From: Pyruvatibacter sp.
GTDB lineage: Bacteria; Pseudomonadota; Alphaproteobacteria; CGMCC-115125
DNA: 64,000 bases
Direction of reading: 5' to 3'
Assembly (NCBI RefSeq): GCF_040219635.1
Contig: NZ_JAVJSC010000009.1
Coordinates: forward strand, 434,001 to 498,000
The notes under the pieces are model-generated. The model made no database searches. It had not been told where the DNA came from and saw only the letters and a program-made list of their open reading frames with translations. Position 1 is the stretch's first letter, and each line of letters starts with the position of its first letter. Positions 52,106 to 61,074 of this stretch are shown piece by piece. Made by a program: the position numbers and the translations under genes.

Positions 52106-52528
52106 CTAGCGAATATCCGCAGCCCGGCTGTGCGCGGTGAGTGCCATTTCATCAAGCTCGGCCTGTTCGCGACGGCGGGTTTCAGCCTTGGCGCGGGTGC
52201 GGGCGGTTTCCTCCACCAGCTCGACTTTTTTCAGCTCTTCAAACGCATCCGCCAGCTTGTCACGCTCGGCATCCACCTGCCGCGACAGCTCTGAAATGCT
52301 TTGCGCCAGATTATCGCGCCGCATGGATGCATATTTGGCATAGGTCGGATAGGCGTAATGCGCCTCGTCCGAAATACCGGCCTTTTGCTGCTCATAGCGC
52401 ACACGCTTTTCAAGCTCTTCCTCCTCACGGCGGAAGTCGTCAAGCATCTGCTCAAGGTCAGCGACCCGGCGCTGTATTTCCTGAACCTGAAACCGCTGAA
52501 CGCGGATCAATGACGTGCGGGATTTCAT
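52106..52528 (-). CDS. fliJ: Flagellar export protein FliJ
   Basis: The 140-residue protein is almost entirely a charged coiled coil (VADLEQMLDDFRREEEELEK, then ETARTRAKAETRRREQAELD), as in FliJ. It acts with FliI as part of the export ATPase complex. It follows fliI by 10 bp on the minus strand. Confidence 0.9.
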   Translation of the reverse strand: MKSRTSLIRVQRFQVQEIQRRVADLEQMLDDFRREEEELEKRVRYEQQKAGISDEAHYAYPTYAKYASMRRDNLAQSISELSRQVDAERDKLADAFEELKKVELVEETARTRAKAETRRREQAELDEMALTAHSRAADIR

Positions 52529-52538
52529 TTTCTGCCCC

Positions 52539-53903
52539 CTAAATCATCGGCTGGTCGTCACCCGCACCCTGGTCGCCCTCCTGGGCCTCCATCGGTCCGA
52601 GTATGGTTGCGAGATGCCGGAACCCCTCTTCCAGCGGTGTGTGATCATTTTTCTGCTGCGACAGGAACGCTTCAAAGGCCGGCGTCAGACGAATGGCTTC
52701 ATCCACCGTCGCGTCCGCCCCGTGGCGATAGGCGCCAATGCGGATCAGTTCTTCCATGTCGGTATGCGCCGACATCAAAGCCCGCGCGCGCTTCACCAGT
52801 TCAAACTCATCCGCCTGCTGACAGTCAGGCATCGTCCGCGACACGGATTTCAATACGTTGATAGCGGGATAGCGACCGCGCTCGGCAATGGCGCGCTCCA
52901 TCACAATGTGACCGTCAAGTATTGAGCGCACGGCATCCGCTACAGGCTCATTATGGTCGTCGCCCTCCACCAGAACCGTGAACAGCCCGGTGATGGAGCC
53001 TGAGCCAACCCGCCCAGGCCCCGCCCGCTCAAGCAGGCGCGGCAGTTCTGAAAATACGGTTGGCGTATAACCCCGTGTGGTGGGCGGTTCACCGCCTGAC
53101 AGGCCGATCTCGCGCTGGGCTGTGGCAAAGCGTGTGAGGCTGTCCATCAGGCACAGCGCATCCGCGCCATGATCGCGGAAATATTCTGACAACGTCATGG
53201 TCAGATAGGCCGCCTGCCGTCGCATCAACGCGCTTTCGTCAGACGTCGCCACAACCACCACGCTGCGGGCAAGACCTTCCTCGCCCAGATCGTCTTCAAT
53301 GAACTCCTGAACCTCGCGGCCACGTTCACCAATCAGGCCGATCACCGCCACATCTGCCGACGAGTAGCGCGCCAGCATAGAGAGCAACACGGATTTGCCG
53401 ACACCGGAGCCCGCAAAAATACCCATGCGTTGACCGCGGCACGTGGTGGCAAACGCATTGAGCGCGCGCACGCCAAGGTCAATACGTTCACCCACACGGG
53501 CGCGGTCATGCGCCGGGATGGGTCTGCCGCGCAACGAATAGGGAGCCGCCCCCCCTGCAATCGGGCCCTTGCCATCAATCGGCTCGCCCATGGCATTCAC
53601 CACGCGACCAAGCCATGCAGTTGACGGATGCACAATCGGGTCAGCGCCATCAAAGCGGGCCGGTGCGCCCATGCGCAGGCCTTCGATCGCCGCAAACGGC
53701 ATCGCCAGCGCACGGTCATCCCGAAAGCCGACAACCTCGCAGGGCACGGATTCATCGCGCGCGCCAGGCACAACCACGCGGCTGCCCAGGCTCAACGCCG
53801 TGAGCGGCCCTTCAAGCTCCACCATCAGCCCGCGCACAGCAGCTACGCGGCCATATTGCTCGACAGGCGACAGACGCTCGATTTCTGCAAGCAGCGGCTT
53901 CAT
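52539..53903 (-). CDS. fliI: Flagellum-specific ATPase FliI
   Basis: The 454-residue enzyme has the F1-type ATPase core with Walker A GIFAGSGVGKSVLL and the downstream blocks LIGERGREVQEFIED and MDSLTRFATAQREIGLS. It powers export with FliH and FliJ. ATG 53903 (MKPLLAEIE) gives a normal family length. A near-consensus CtrA box lies about 70 bp upstream, suggesting its own early promoter. Confidence 0.96.
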   Translation of the reverse strand: MKPLLAEIERLSPVEQYGRVAAVRGLMVELEGPLTALSLGSRVVVPGARDESVPCEVVGFRDDRALAMPFAAIEGLRMGAPARFDGADPIVHPSTAWLGRVVNAMGEPIDGKGPIAGGAAPYSLRGRPIPAHDRARVGERIDLGVRALNAFATTCRGQRMGIFAGSGVGKSVLLSMLARYSSADVAVIGLIGERGREVQEFIEDDLGEEGLARSVVVVATSDESALMRRQAAYLTMTLSEYFRDHGADALCLMDSLTRFATAQREIGLSGGEPPTTRGYTPTVFSELPRLLERAGPGRVGSGSITGLFTVLVEGDDHNEPVADAVRSILDGHIVMERAIAERGRYPAINVLKSVSRTMPDCQQADEFELVKRARALMSAHTDMEELIRIGAYRHGADATVDEAIRLTPAFEAFLSQQKNDHTPLEEGFRHLATILGPMEAQEGDQGAGDDQPMI

Positions 53904-53974
53904 TGGACCCCACGACCAAAACAGGTTTCGACAGCAGACCTGCCGAGTAAGCGCTAAGTGTGGGGGCAAGGCGC

Positions 53975-53989
53975 TTAAGACCCGGTAAA
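53975..53989 (-). promoter_or_regulatory. Near-consensus CtrA box upstream of fliI
   Basis: Read on the minus strand it is TTTA-N7-TTAA, one mismatch from the CtrA box. It lies 72-86 bp before the fliI start. In Caulobacter fliI is a CtrA-regulated early gene. Confidence 0.55.
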
Positions 53990-54103
53990 CCCTATTGAGG
54001 GGTTACGATAAAAAATCACGTTGGGACGTATTTCCTCAAGCATGTCTTTGCGTGGCTTGATCACGCAATCCAGCGCAACGGGCGCAGAGGCAGTGGCTCT
54101 GGA

Positions 54104-54122
54104 CCCCGGATCAAGTCCGGGG
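54104..54122. repeat. Single REP-like unit (CTTGATCC type)
   Basis: CCCCGGATCAAGTCCGGGG matches the units at 15145 and 17456. It is single and lies upstream of ctrA rather than between convergent genes. Confidence 0.85.
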
Positions 54123-54246
54123 TGACGCGGTGTTTTTTTCGGGGGATAGCGTTCAATTCGTGCGCATCACCATTTAAAAACTTGCGGCGAAATGACTCAG
54201 AAACCCTCGTTTTTCGGGCATCCCCGCAAGGCTTTCGCAATAGACG

Positions 54247-54328
54247 TTAAAAAAATGCCCCGCCGTTAAGGTTCGTTAACCATTTGCCCGTAGCCTCCAA
54301 ACAGGGATTAACTGGGGTTGCGGCGAAT
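54247..54328 (+). promoter_or_regulatory. ctrA promoter region with TTAA half-sites and a GANTC site
   Basis: TTAA half-sites lie at 54247, 54266, 54276 and 54308. The central two, TTAA-N6-TTAA, are one base short of the CtrA box spacing. GAATC at 54324-54328 is a GANTC methylation site. In Caulobacter ctrA is autoregulated and its P1 promoter is controlled by GANTC methylation. Confidence 0.45.
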
Positions 54329-54401
54329 CACTTGGATTGCCGGGCCGATCTGGCACATGCGGGCGTTAAGCCCGCCGCCGTTTTGAAGGGGGAGCAAGAA
54401 C

Positions 54402-55115
54402 ATGCGGGTTCTTCTCATCGAGGACGACAGCGCAACCGCCCAGAGCATTGAACTCATGCTCAAGTCGGAAGGCTTCAACATCTACACCACCGATCTGGGC
54501 GAAGAGGGCATCGACCTCGGCAAGCTCTATGATTACGACATCATTCTGCTGGATCTGAACCTGCCGGACATGTCGGGCTATGAAGTGCTCAAGACACTTC
54601 GCCTGGGCAAGATCGGCACACCGATCCTCATTCTCTCCGGCATGGCCGGCATCGAGAATAAAGTCCGCGGCCTTGGCTTTGGCGCTGACGACTACATGAC
54701 CAAACCGTTCCACAAGGACGAATTGGTCGCCCGCATTCACGCCGTGGTGCGCCGCTCCAAGGGTCACAGCCAGTCGATCATCCGCACCGGCCGCCTGACA
54801 GTGAACCTCGACACCAAGACTGTGGAAGTCGAAAACCAGCGCGTGCACCTCACCGGCAAGGAATACCAGATGCTGGAGTTGCTCTCGCTGCGCAAGGGCA
54901 CAACGCTCACCAAGGAAATGTTCCTCAACCACCTGTATGGCGGGATGGACGAGCCGGAACTCAAGATCATCGACGTGTTCATCTGCAAGCTGCGCAAGAA
55001 ACTTGCCGCAGCAACCGGCGGAGACCACTACATCGAAACCGTGTGGGGCCGTGGCTATGTGCTGCGTGACCCGGTGGAAGAAGAAGTAACGGAAGCCGAA
55101 GCCGCGACCGCCTAG
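54402..55115 (+). CDS. ctrA: Cell-cycle response regulator CtrA
   Basis: The 237-residue OmpR-type regulator has a receiver domain (MRVLLIEDDSATAQSIELML; phospho-acceptor D51 in ILLDLNLPDMSG) and a winged-helix DNA-binding domain (LTGKEYQMLELLSLRKGTTL). It matches Caulobacter CtrA across its length. CtrA drives flagellar, chemotaxis and cell-division genes and receives phosphate from CckA through ChpT. ChpT is encoded 6 kb away. The Ala-rich C-terminus is of the sort recognised by ClpXP in other CtrA proteins. Confidence 0.97.
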   Translation: MRVLLIEDDSATAQSIELMLKSEGFNIYTTDLGEEGIDLGKLYDYDIILLDLNLPDMSGYEVLKTLRLGKIGTPILILSGMAGIENKVRGLGFGADDYMTKPFHKDELVARIHAVVRRSKGHSQSIIRTGRLTVNLDTKTVEVENQRVHLTGKEYQMLELLSLRKGTTLTKEMFLNHLYGGMDEPELKIIDVFICKLRKKLAAATGGDHYIETVWGRGYVLRDPVEEEVTEAEAATA

Positions 55116-55142
55116 CACACGATCGGGACAGATCATTCCAAC

Positions 55143-55174
55143 AAAAAGGGCGTTGCTTCGGCAACGCCCTTTTT
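55143..55174. terminator. Bidirectional intrinsic terminator between ctrA and cheR
   Basis: A 14-bp perfect stem (AAAAAGGGCGTTGC with its complement), a TTCG loop and flanking A/T tracts sit between convergent ctrA and cheR. Confidence 0.95.
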
Positions 55175-55196
55175 CGTGTTCGATGATTGGTTGCCG

Positions 55197-56114
55197 CTAG
55201 GCAGTGCGGAATACCGGTGCCTGGTTGGGCACCGTTGTGGCCGATGCTGTCATAGCTGGCCGCACACCCGGTGCCGCCGGGGCTTTCACACTATCCACCA
55301 GCAAGGCAGGGTTGCGGGCATAAAGACCGCGCGCTCCGGGCACCGGCTTGAAGGCATCCGTAATACCCACAACGGTTTCAGCCGCACCCAGCAGCAAGCA
55401 CCCGTCTTCGGGCATCAGCTCGGCGATGCGCTCCAGCACCTGTTTTTTGGTCGGCTGGTCGAAGTAAATAAGAACGTTGCGGCAATAGATGATGTCGAAC
55501 CGGCCCATGCCGACAAACGGGTCCAGCAGGTTGTTTTCCTTGAACCGAACCATGGTGCGGATGGCGGCATCAATCTGCCAGCTCTCACCGTGCTGCTTGA
55601 AATATTTCATCAGCAACTGAATGGGCAGGCCGCGCTGCACTTCAAACTGCGAGTACATGCCTTTTCTGGCGCGCTCCAGCACCTCGCCGGACAAATCCGT
55701 ACCCAGCATGTCAAAGGTCCAGCCGCGCGCAGCAGCCGTATCGTTGATGAGCATCGCCAGAGAATAAATCTCCTGGCCGGTAGAGGCCGCCGCACTCCAG
55801 ATGCGCAAACGCCGCTGGGTGGCGCGGGTTTTCAGCATGTGCGGCAGAATTGTATCCGTGAACAGATTGAACGGCGTCTTGTCGCGAAAGAAAAACGACT
55901 CATTGGTGGTCATGGCTTCGGTCACGTCCGCCGCCAGCTTCTCGTTCGCGCCGGGTTTCAATGCTGTCACCAGCTCTGAAATGCCGCCAAGTTCCGCCTT
56001 GCGGGCAACCGGCATCAACCGGCTTTCCAGCAGATAGGTTTTGTCGGCGGCCAACACCAGGCCGGAGCGCTTGCGCACCAGGCCCGCCAAAAACTCAAAC
56101 TCTTCCGGCGTCAT
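55197..56114 (-). CDS. cheR: Chemotaxis protein methyltransferase CheR
   Basis: The 305-residue protein has the CheR N-terminal helical domain and a SAM-binding domain (RIWSAAASTGQEIYSLAM, FDIIYCRNVLIYFD). It methylates glutamates of chemoreceptors. ATG 56114 overlaps the cheB stop as ATGA. About 45 C-terminal residues past the domain are low complexity. It is the last gene of the che operon. Confidence 0.94.
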   Translation of the reverse strand: MTPEEFEFLAGLVRKRSGLVLAADKTYLLESRLMPVARKAELGGISELVTALKPGANEKLAADVTEAMTTNESFFFRDKTPFNLFTDTILPHMLKTRATQRRLRIWSAAASTGQEIYSLAMLINDTAAARGWTFDMLGTDLSGEVLERARKGMYSQFEVQRGLPIQLLMKYFKQHGESWQIDAAIRTMVRFKENNLLDPFVGMGRFDIIYCRNVLIYFDQPTKKQVLERIAELMPEDGCLLLGAAETVVGITDAFKPVPGARGLYARNPALLVDSVKAPAAPGVRPAMTASATTVPNQAPVFRTA

Positions 56115-57301
56115 CTGGCTCTCCCGGCAAACTGGCGAATGATCGCCGAACTGATCTGATCCAGCGGATAAACGCCCGCACATATGCCCGCCTGGGCACA
56201 CGCCCCCGGCATACCCCAGACCACACTTGTATTTTCGTCCTGCGCATACAGCGTGCCGCCCTTGTCGGCGATCACGCGGCCGCCGTCGCGCCCGTCATGC
56301 CCCATGCCCGTCAGCACCACGCCAAGACTTGCAGCGCCAAACACCGTCGCCACGCTTTCAAACAGCGGGTCAACGGCCGGACGGCAAAAATGAACGGGCG
56401 CGCTTTGGTCAAGCGCAATCGCCACGCCCGGTCCGTCACGCACAACGCGCATGTGAAAGTCGCCGGGTGCAACATAAATGTGGCCCGCCATCAGGCGTTC
56501 GCCGTCAATGCCTTCATGTGCCACGAGCCCGGACAACCTGCCCAGCTTGTCCGCCAGAATCTTTGTGAACGATGCAGGCATGTGCTGGGTAATCACAACC
56601 GGCACGCCACCAAGCGACGGCCCGATTTTCTCAAACACCGCAAACAGCGCCTGCGGCCCGCCGGTGGACGAGCCGACCGCCAGAATGCGCGGCGGTACGC
56701 TGGATGGTTTGCGAAGTTCAATGGCCGCTTTGCCAATGGCCGCGCCCGCGCCTGCTGTTGCCGCCGCGTGCGGCACAATCCCCCGCTGTGCCCGTTTGAG
56801 CACGGCCCGCCCCAGCGCGCTTACCTTGTCGATCAGTTCACGCCTAAAAACATCAGACCCGGCAATGCCGCGCGCACTGTCAGGCTTGGGCACATAGTCA
56901 GCCGCGCCCAGTGTCATTGCCTTCAGCGAAATGTCCGCGTTACGAAGTGTCAGCGTGGACGCCATGATGATCTTTGTTTCAGGCGACGCCGCCAGTATGC
57001 CGGGCAGCGCCTCAAGCCCGTCCATAACCGGCATTTCAATGTCCAGAATGACCACATGCGGCCTGATCTTCGCCGCCGTCTCCACTGCCTGCCTGCCGTT
57101 GGAGCATGAGCCCGCAACCTCAAGCCCGTCGGTTTCGTCGATCCACCGCTTCACCAGACCGCGAATGACGGCACTGTCGTCCACCACCATCACCTGAACT
57201 GCTGGTGCAGCACCTGCCCGCACAGGCATACGTGCAACCGCAGGCGCGCCCGTGGAGTGCGCGGCTGACTGTGCAGAAACTGGTGAGAGCGCGTGATCCA
57301 T
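56111..57301 (-). CDS. cheB: Chemotaxis methylesterase CheB
   Basis: The 396-residue protein has a receiver domain (VMVVDDSAVIRGLVKRW, with ILDIEMPVMDGLE) and a methylesterase domain (VGSSTGGPQAL, HMPASFTKILADK, MGHDGRDGG). It removes methyl groups from receptors. The first 35 residues form an Ala/Pro-rich extension not usual in CheB, so an internal start cannot be excluded. It overlaps cheR by 4 bp. Confidence 0.93.
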   Translation of the reverse strand: MDHALSPVSAQSAAHSTGAPAVARMPVRAGAAPAVQVMVVDDSAVIRGLVKRWIDETDGLEVAGSCSNGRQAVETAAKIRPHVVILDIEMPVMDGLEALPGILAASPETKIIMASTLTLRNADISLKAMTLGAADYVPKPDSARGIAGSDVFRRELIDKVSALGRAVLKRAQRGIVPHAAATAGAGAAIGKAAIELRKPSSVPPRILAVGSSTGGPQALFAVFEKIGPSLGGVPVVITQHMPASFTKILADKLGRLSGLVAHEGIDGERLMAGHIYVAPGDFHMRVVRDGPGVAIALDQSAPVHFCRPAVDPLFESVATVFGAASLGVVLTGMGHDGRDGGRVIADKGGTLYAQDENTSVVWGMPGACAQAGICAGVYPLDQISSAIIRQFAGRAR

Positions 57302-57306
57302 CAGCG

Positions 57307-57672
57307 TCAGATAAGCCCCGCTTCAGCAAATTTCGCCTGCATGATGTCGCGGTCAAACGGCTTCATGATGTATTCGTTGGCACCCGCGCCCATGGCTTCG
57401 CTGATATGCTCCATGTCGTTTTCAGTGGAGCAGAAAACCACAACGGGTTTGGCCCCGCCGTCGCGCTTGCGCAGCGCCAGCAAGAACTCAAGGCCGTTCA
57501 TCACCGGCATGTTCCAGTCCAGCAACACCGCTTCGGGCATCCGCGCGTCGCACACCTCAAGGGCAGCAGCGCCATCGGCGGCTTCCTCGATGTTGAAGTT
57601 CATTTCCTCAAGAATGCGGCGCGCCACTTTGCGGATGACACGGCTGTCGTCCACCACAAGACATGTCTTCAT
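57307..57672 (-). CDS. CheY-type single-domain response regulator
   Basis: The 121-residue protein is a lone receiver with D8/D9, phospho-acceptor D52 (LLDWNMPVMNG), S82/T83 and K104 (IMKPFD). It is between cheW and cheB in the che operon, so it is probably a CheY that binds the motor or acts as a phosphate sink. ATG 57672 is preferred; a start three codons earlier is possible. Confidence 0.9.
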   Translation of the reverse strand: MKTCLVVDDSRVIRKVARRILEEMNFNIEEAADGAAALEVCDARMPEAVLLDWNMPVMNGLEFLLALRKRDGGAKPVVVFCSTENDMEHISEAMGAGANEYIMKPFDRDIMQAKFAEAGLI

Positions 57673-57756
57673 GGGTCTCACTGCCTTTTACTGGGCCACG
57701 CACGAAACAACGGGCGGGCCGAGAACTCACAAACGGTTTGCAGGCTCCTTCCGCAG

Positions 57757-58215
57757 CTATGCCGCTGCGGATGCCGCCTGCAGATCAAGCGCCCGCGCCA
57801 CGTCGAGCACCACCATCAGGTCGTTTTCCAGGCGGTGAACACCACTGGAGACCTGCTGCCAGCGCGGGTCGAGATTGGCCGGGCTGCGTTCCACATCCTG
57901 CGCGCGAAGGCTTAAGACTTCTCCAACACTGTCCACCATCAGGCCATACGCCTCGCTACGCTCCTCGATACCCACCGCCATGCGCGAGGCATCGCTTGCA
58001 GGTTCGGCAAGTCCCAGCCGTATGCGCATATCAATCGCCGTCACGATGCGGCCACGCAGGTTGAGCACGCCGCGCACCTCCGCGGCCGATAGCGGCACAG
58101 TTGTAAGCCCCTGCACTTCAAACACGTCCTGCACCACAGTGACGGGAATGCCGAACAACTGTTTGCCCACATACACCGTGATGTAGTCGATCAGGCTGCC
58201 GTCGAGATGAGCCAC
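57757..58215 (-). CDS. cheW: Chemotaxis adaptor CheW
   Basis: The 152-residue protein is a single CheW domain (YITVYVGKQLFGIPVTVVQD, VRGVLNLRGRIVTAIDMRIR). It links receptors to CheA. The reading frame has no ATG at its start: GTG 58215 directly follows an in-frame TAA. An ATG at 58239 that overlaps the cheA stop (ATGA) is in the same frame but ends at that TAA after seven codons. Translation probably restarts at the GTG. Confidence 0.85.
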   Translation of the reverse strand: MAHLDGSLIDYITVYVGKQLFGIPVTVVQDVFEVQGLTTVPLSAAEVRGVLNLRGRIVTAIDMRIRLGLAEPASDASRMAVGIEERSEAYGLMVDSVGEVLSLRAQDVERSPANLDPRWQQVSSGVHRLENDLMVVLDVARALDLQAASAAA

Positions 58216-58235
58216 TTAGGTATCCGTTGTCTTGG

Positions 58236-60965
58236 TCATGCTGCTGCCCCTTCACTTTGAAGCGTGGCGCGCAGAACATCGATCAGGCCGTCGCGGTCTG
58301 TTTTGGCCACATAATCCGTAAAGCCCACCGCATGACCGCGCGCAATGTCCTCGCGCGAGGTGCGTGACGACATGGCGACAATCGGCGTGGCACCCCATGC
58401 CGCATCGCCCTTCACCGCCTGGGCAAAGTCAAAGCCGTCCATACCCGGCATTTCAATGTCGCTGACAATCACATCAAAGCGCGCGCCCGCATCGCGCAGG
58501 CGGAATGCATCATGCGGGTCTTGCGCCGTGGTTACCTTGTAGCCCGCGGCATTCAGCAACGGTGCCAGCATGTTGCGGAAGAACGGGCTGTCATCCACCA
58601 GCAGCACGCGCTTGGCCTTTGCAGCCTCGCCGCGCACATTGTCGGCACGGGCAAACCAGTCCTCGAAGGCCAGCGTCAGAAAATGGCCGACATCAATAAT
58701 CTCGGTCGCTTTCTCGCGCACAATGGCGCTGCCCAGCATACCCGGCGTGTCAGACGTAATGTCCATGTCCAGCCGCGCATCGATGACATCCACGATTTCG
58801 TCAACCAGCAGCCCCATGGAGCGGCCCTCGTCGGTGAACACCAGGATCGGTTGGCGGCCAGACGCTTTCATCTGCTGGTCCGGCGACACTTTTTGCAGCG
58901 GCATCAGCTTGCCGCGATACTGCACCACCGGCTTGTGGTCAGACATTTCAATGTCATCAATCGTCACTTCTTCAAGTCGCGTCACCAGCGACAGCGGCAC
59001 GGCCTTTGGCTCGCCACCGCCGGCGCGGAAAATAAGCAGCGACGTTTGCTCGCCATCCAGATTAAGCGCGTCCGTTTCCGCAACATCCTCAAGCTGGGCC
59101 GCCACCTCGCGGCTGACGCACTGGGCAATGCCGTTGGGATCAATGATCATGATGACGCTGCCGTCACCCAGAATGGTGTTGCCGGAAAACATGGTGATGT
59201 CGCGCAGCATGGAGCCGGACGGCTTGACGACAATTTCCTCGGTATCAAAAACCGTATCCACCACAATGCCGAACTGCGCACTGCCCACCTGCGAAACGAT
59301 GACGAAGGCTTCGGGCCGCTGGGCCGTTGACGGTGGCAGATTGCCTTCCGCGTCCGGCTTGCGGCGCTTGTCGAGCAGCAAAAGCTCATCAAGATAAACC
59401 AGCGGCAGCAGCTTGCTGCGCAGGCGCAGCACCGGCGTATCGTTGATCTTTTCAATGCGCGCGTCACTGTCCGCCTTGGCCCGCACAAGCTCGACCACCG
59501 CAAGCTGCGGAATGGCAAATTTCTGGGCACCCGATTCAACAATCAGCGACGACACAATGGCCAGGGTCAGCGGAATCTTGATGGTGAAGGTTGTGCCTTT
59601 GCCCGCCACCGACAGCAAATCAATGTGCCCGCCGATAAGCTCGATGTTGGTGCGCACCACATCCATGCCCACACCGCGACCCGACACATTGGTGACGGCG
59701 GCGGCCGTGGAGAACCCGGCGGCAAAAATATATTTGTGGATTTGCTGGTCGGTCTTTTCGTCCAGCTCGGCGGCCGTCGCCAACCCGTTTTCAATCACCT
59801 TTTCGCGAATGCGCGCGGTGTTAAGACCGTGGCCGTCGTCGGAAATCTCAATGATGATGTGCCCGCCTTCATGGAAGGCGCGCAGATTGATGGTGCCGGT
59901 TTCAGGTTTGCCAGCCGCCAACCGTGCCTCAGGCATTTCCAGCCCGTGATCGGCCGAGTTGCGCACCATGTGGGTGAGCGGATCCTTGATGAGGTCCAGC
60001 ACCTGGCGGTCAAGCTCGGTGTCGGCTCCCACCATGTTAAGCTCGATCTTCTTGCCAAGGTCATTGGACAGATCACGGATGATGCGCGGCAGCTTCTGCC
60101 AGGCATTCCCGATCGGCTGCATCCGCGTTTTCATCACCGCTTCCTGAAGTTCGGCGGTGACATTGGACAGCCGCTGCAACGGCACCTTGAACTCTGAATC
60201 GTCCAGCCGCCGCACCATCTCCAGCAACTGGTTGCGCGTCAGCACCAGTTCGGAAACCATTGTCATCAGCTCTTCAAGCGTATCCACGTTGACGCGGATG
60301 GACTGGTTGGCCACAGCCGATTCACGCGGTGCCGCTTCTTCGGATTTGGCAACAGCAGCAGGTGTAGAGGCAGGCTTGGGAGCAGGTGCCGCAGGCGCTT
60401 CGACCTCGGCAACAGCCGCCACAAAATCGTCCGGTCCTTCGGCCTCCTGAAAGGCGCGCTCCAGATCTTCGAGCGATACTTCGCCAGGCTTCAATTCACG
60501 CGCAAGCGGCGCAACCTCAATCGGGGCCTCAATCGGGGCCTCAACAGGAGCCTCGGCGGCATTGGCATCCGCCTGCGTCGGCCCGGCTTCTGCAACCAGC
60601 GAACAGGCTTCAAGCTGCTCGATCAGATCGGAGTCATCACCTACCGGCTCAGCTTCGGTCGCCTCAAGCTCACCCAAAATGATTTTGATCCGGTCGAGCG
60701 TGTGCAAGATCAGCGTCACCCCGTCGCCGGTCACTTCAGCGCCGTCGCGGTATTTGCCCATCAGCGTTTCAGCGGCATGGGCCAACGCTTCAAGGCGCGG
60801 CAGCCCCAAAAAGCCGCACGTGCCCTTGATGGTGTGCACAAGCCGAAAAATGTTGGAGAGAATGGCCGCGTTGTTGGGATCCTGCTCGAACTTCACCAGT
60901 TCGACATCCACCACATCCAGGCTTTCAAAAGTTTCCGTCAGAAACTCGCGCAGAAGATCGTCCAT
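58236..60965 (-). CDS. cheA: Hybrid chemotaxis kinase CheA with C-terminal receiver
   Basis: The 909-residue kinase starts with an HPt domain (H44 in RLVHTIKGTCGFLG). An acidic linker and the dimerisation helix (ELMTMVSELVLTRNQLLEM) follow. The ATPase core has HMVRNSADHGLE and GRGVGMDVVR, then come CheW-like regulatory domains. It ends with a full receiver (VLLVDDSPFFRNML, VIVSDIEMPGMDGFDF, DYVAKTD). Two CheW-like segments appear to precede the receiver. ATG 60965 (MDDLLREF) follows GGGTGGGAA. A CtrA-like box and a direct repeat lie upstream. Confidence 0.94.
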   Translation of the reverse strand: MDDLLREFLTETFESLDVVDVELVKFEQDPNNAAILSNIFRLVHTIKGTCGFLGLPRLEALAHAAETLMGKYRDGAEVTGDGVTLILHTLDRIKIILGELEATEAEPVGDDSDLIEQLEACSLVAEAGPTQADANAAEAPVEAPIEAPIEVAPLARELKPGEVSLEDLERAFQEAEGPDDFVAAVAEVEAPAAPAPKPASTPAAVAKSEEAAPRESAVANQSIRVNVDTLEELMTMVSELVLTRNQLLEMVRRLDDSEFKVPLQRLSNVTAELQEAVMKTRMQPIGNAWQKLPRIIRDLSNDLGKKIELNMVGADTELDRQVLDLIKDPLTHMVRNSADHGLEMPEARLAAGKPETGTINLRAFHEGGHIIIEISDDGHGLNTARIREKVIENGLATAAELDEKTDQQIHKYIFAAGFSTAAAVTNVSGRGVGMDVVRTNIELIGGHIDLLSVAGKGTTFTIKIPLTLAIVSSLIVESGAQKFAIPQLAVVELVRAKADSDARIEKINDTPVLRLRSKLLPLVYLDELLLLDKRRKPDAEGNLPPSTAQRPEAFVIVSQVGSAQFGIVVDTVFDTEEIVVKPSGSMLRDITMFSGNTILGDGSVIMIIDPNGIAQCVSREVAAQLEDVAETDALNLDGEQTSLLIFRAGGGEPKAVPLSLVTRLEEVTIDDIEMSDHKPVVQYRGKLMPLQKVSPDQQMKASGRQPILVFTDEGRSMGLLVDEIVDVIDARLDMDITSDTPGMLGSAIVREKATEIIDVGHFLTLAFEDWFARADNVRGEAAKAKRVLLVDDSPFFRNMLAPLLNAAGYKVTTAQDPHDAFRLRDAGARFDVIVSDIEMPGMDGFDFAQAVKGDAAWGATPIVAMSSRTSREDIARGHAVGFTDYVAKTDRDGLIDVLRATLQSEGAAA

Positions 60966-61043
60966 CAGTTCCCACCCCGGCAAAAGTCGGGCGGGACCAC
61001 ACTCATGTCCCGCTTCATCCTGCCGGAGTTTTGGCGCAAATCC

Positions 61044-61058
61044 TTAAAATCAGATGAA
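61044..61058 (-). promoter_or_regulatory. Near-consensus CtrA box upstream of cheA
   Basis: On the minus strand it reads TTCA-N7-TTAA, one mismatch from the CtrA box. It lies about 80 bp before cheA, between cheA and chpT. Confidence 0.45.
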
Positions 61059-61074
61059 ACTGCGTGCAATCAGC

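Larger units (their letters stand above)
53904..54401. other. Intergenic control region between fliI and ctrA
   Basis: This 498-bp region holds the CtrA box of fliI, a REP-like unit at 54104-54122, and a run of TTAA half-sites plus a GANTC site in front of ctrA. No open frame in it looks real. Confidence 0.7.
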
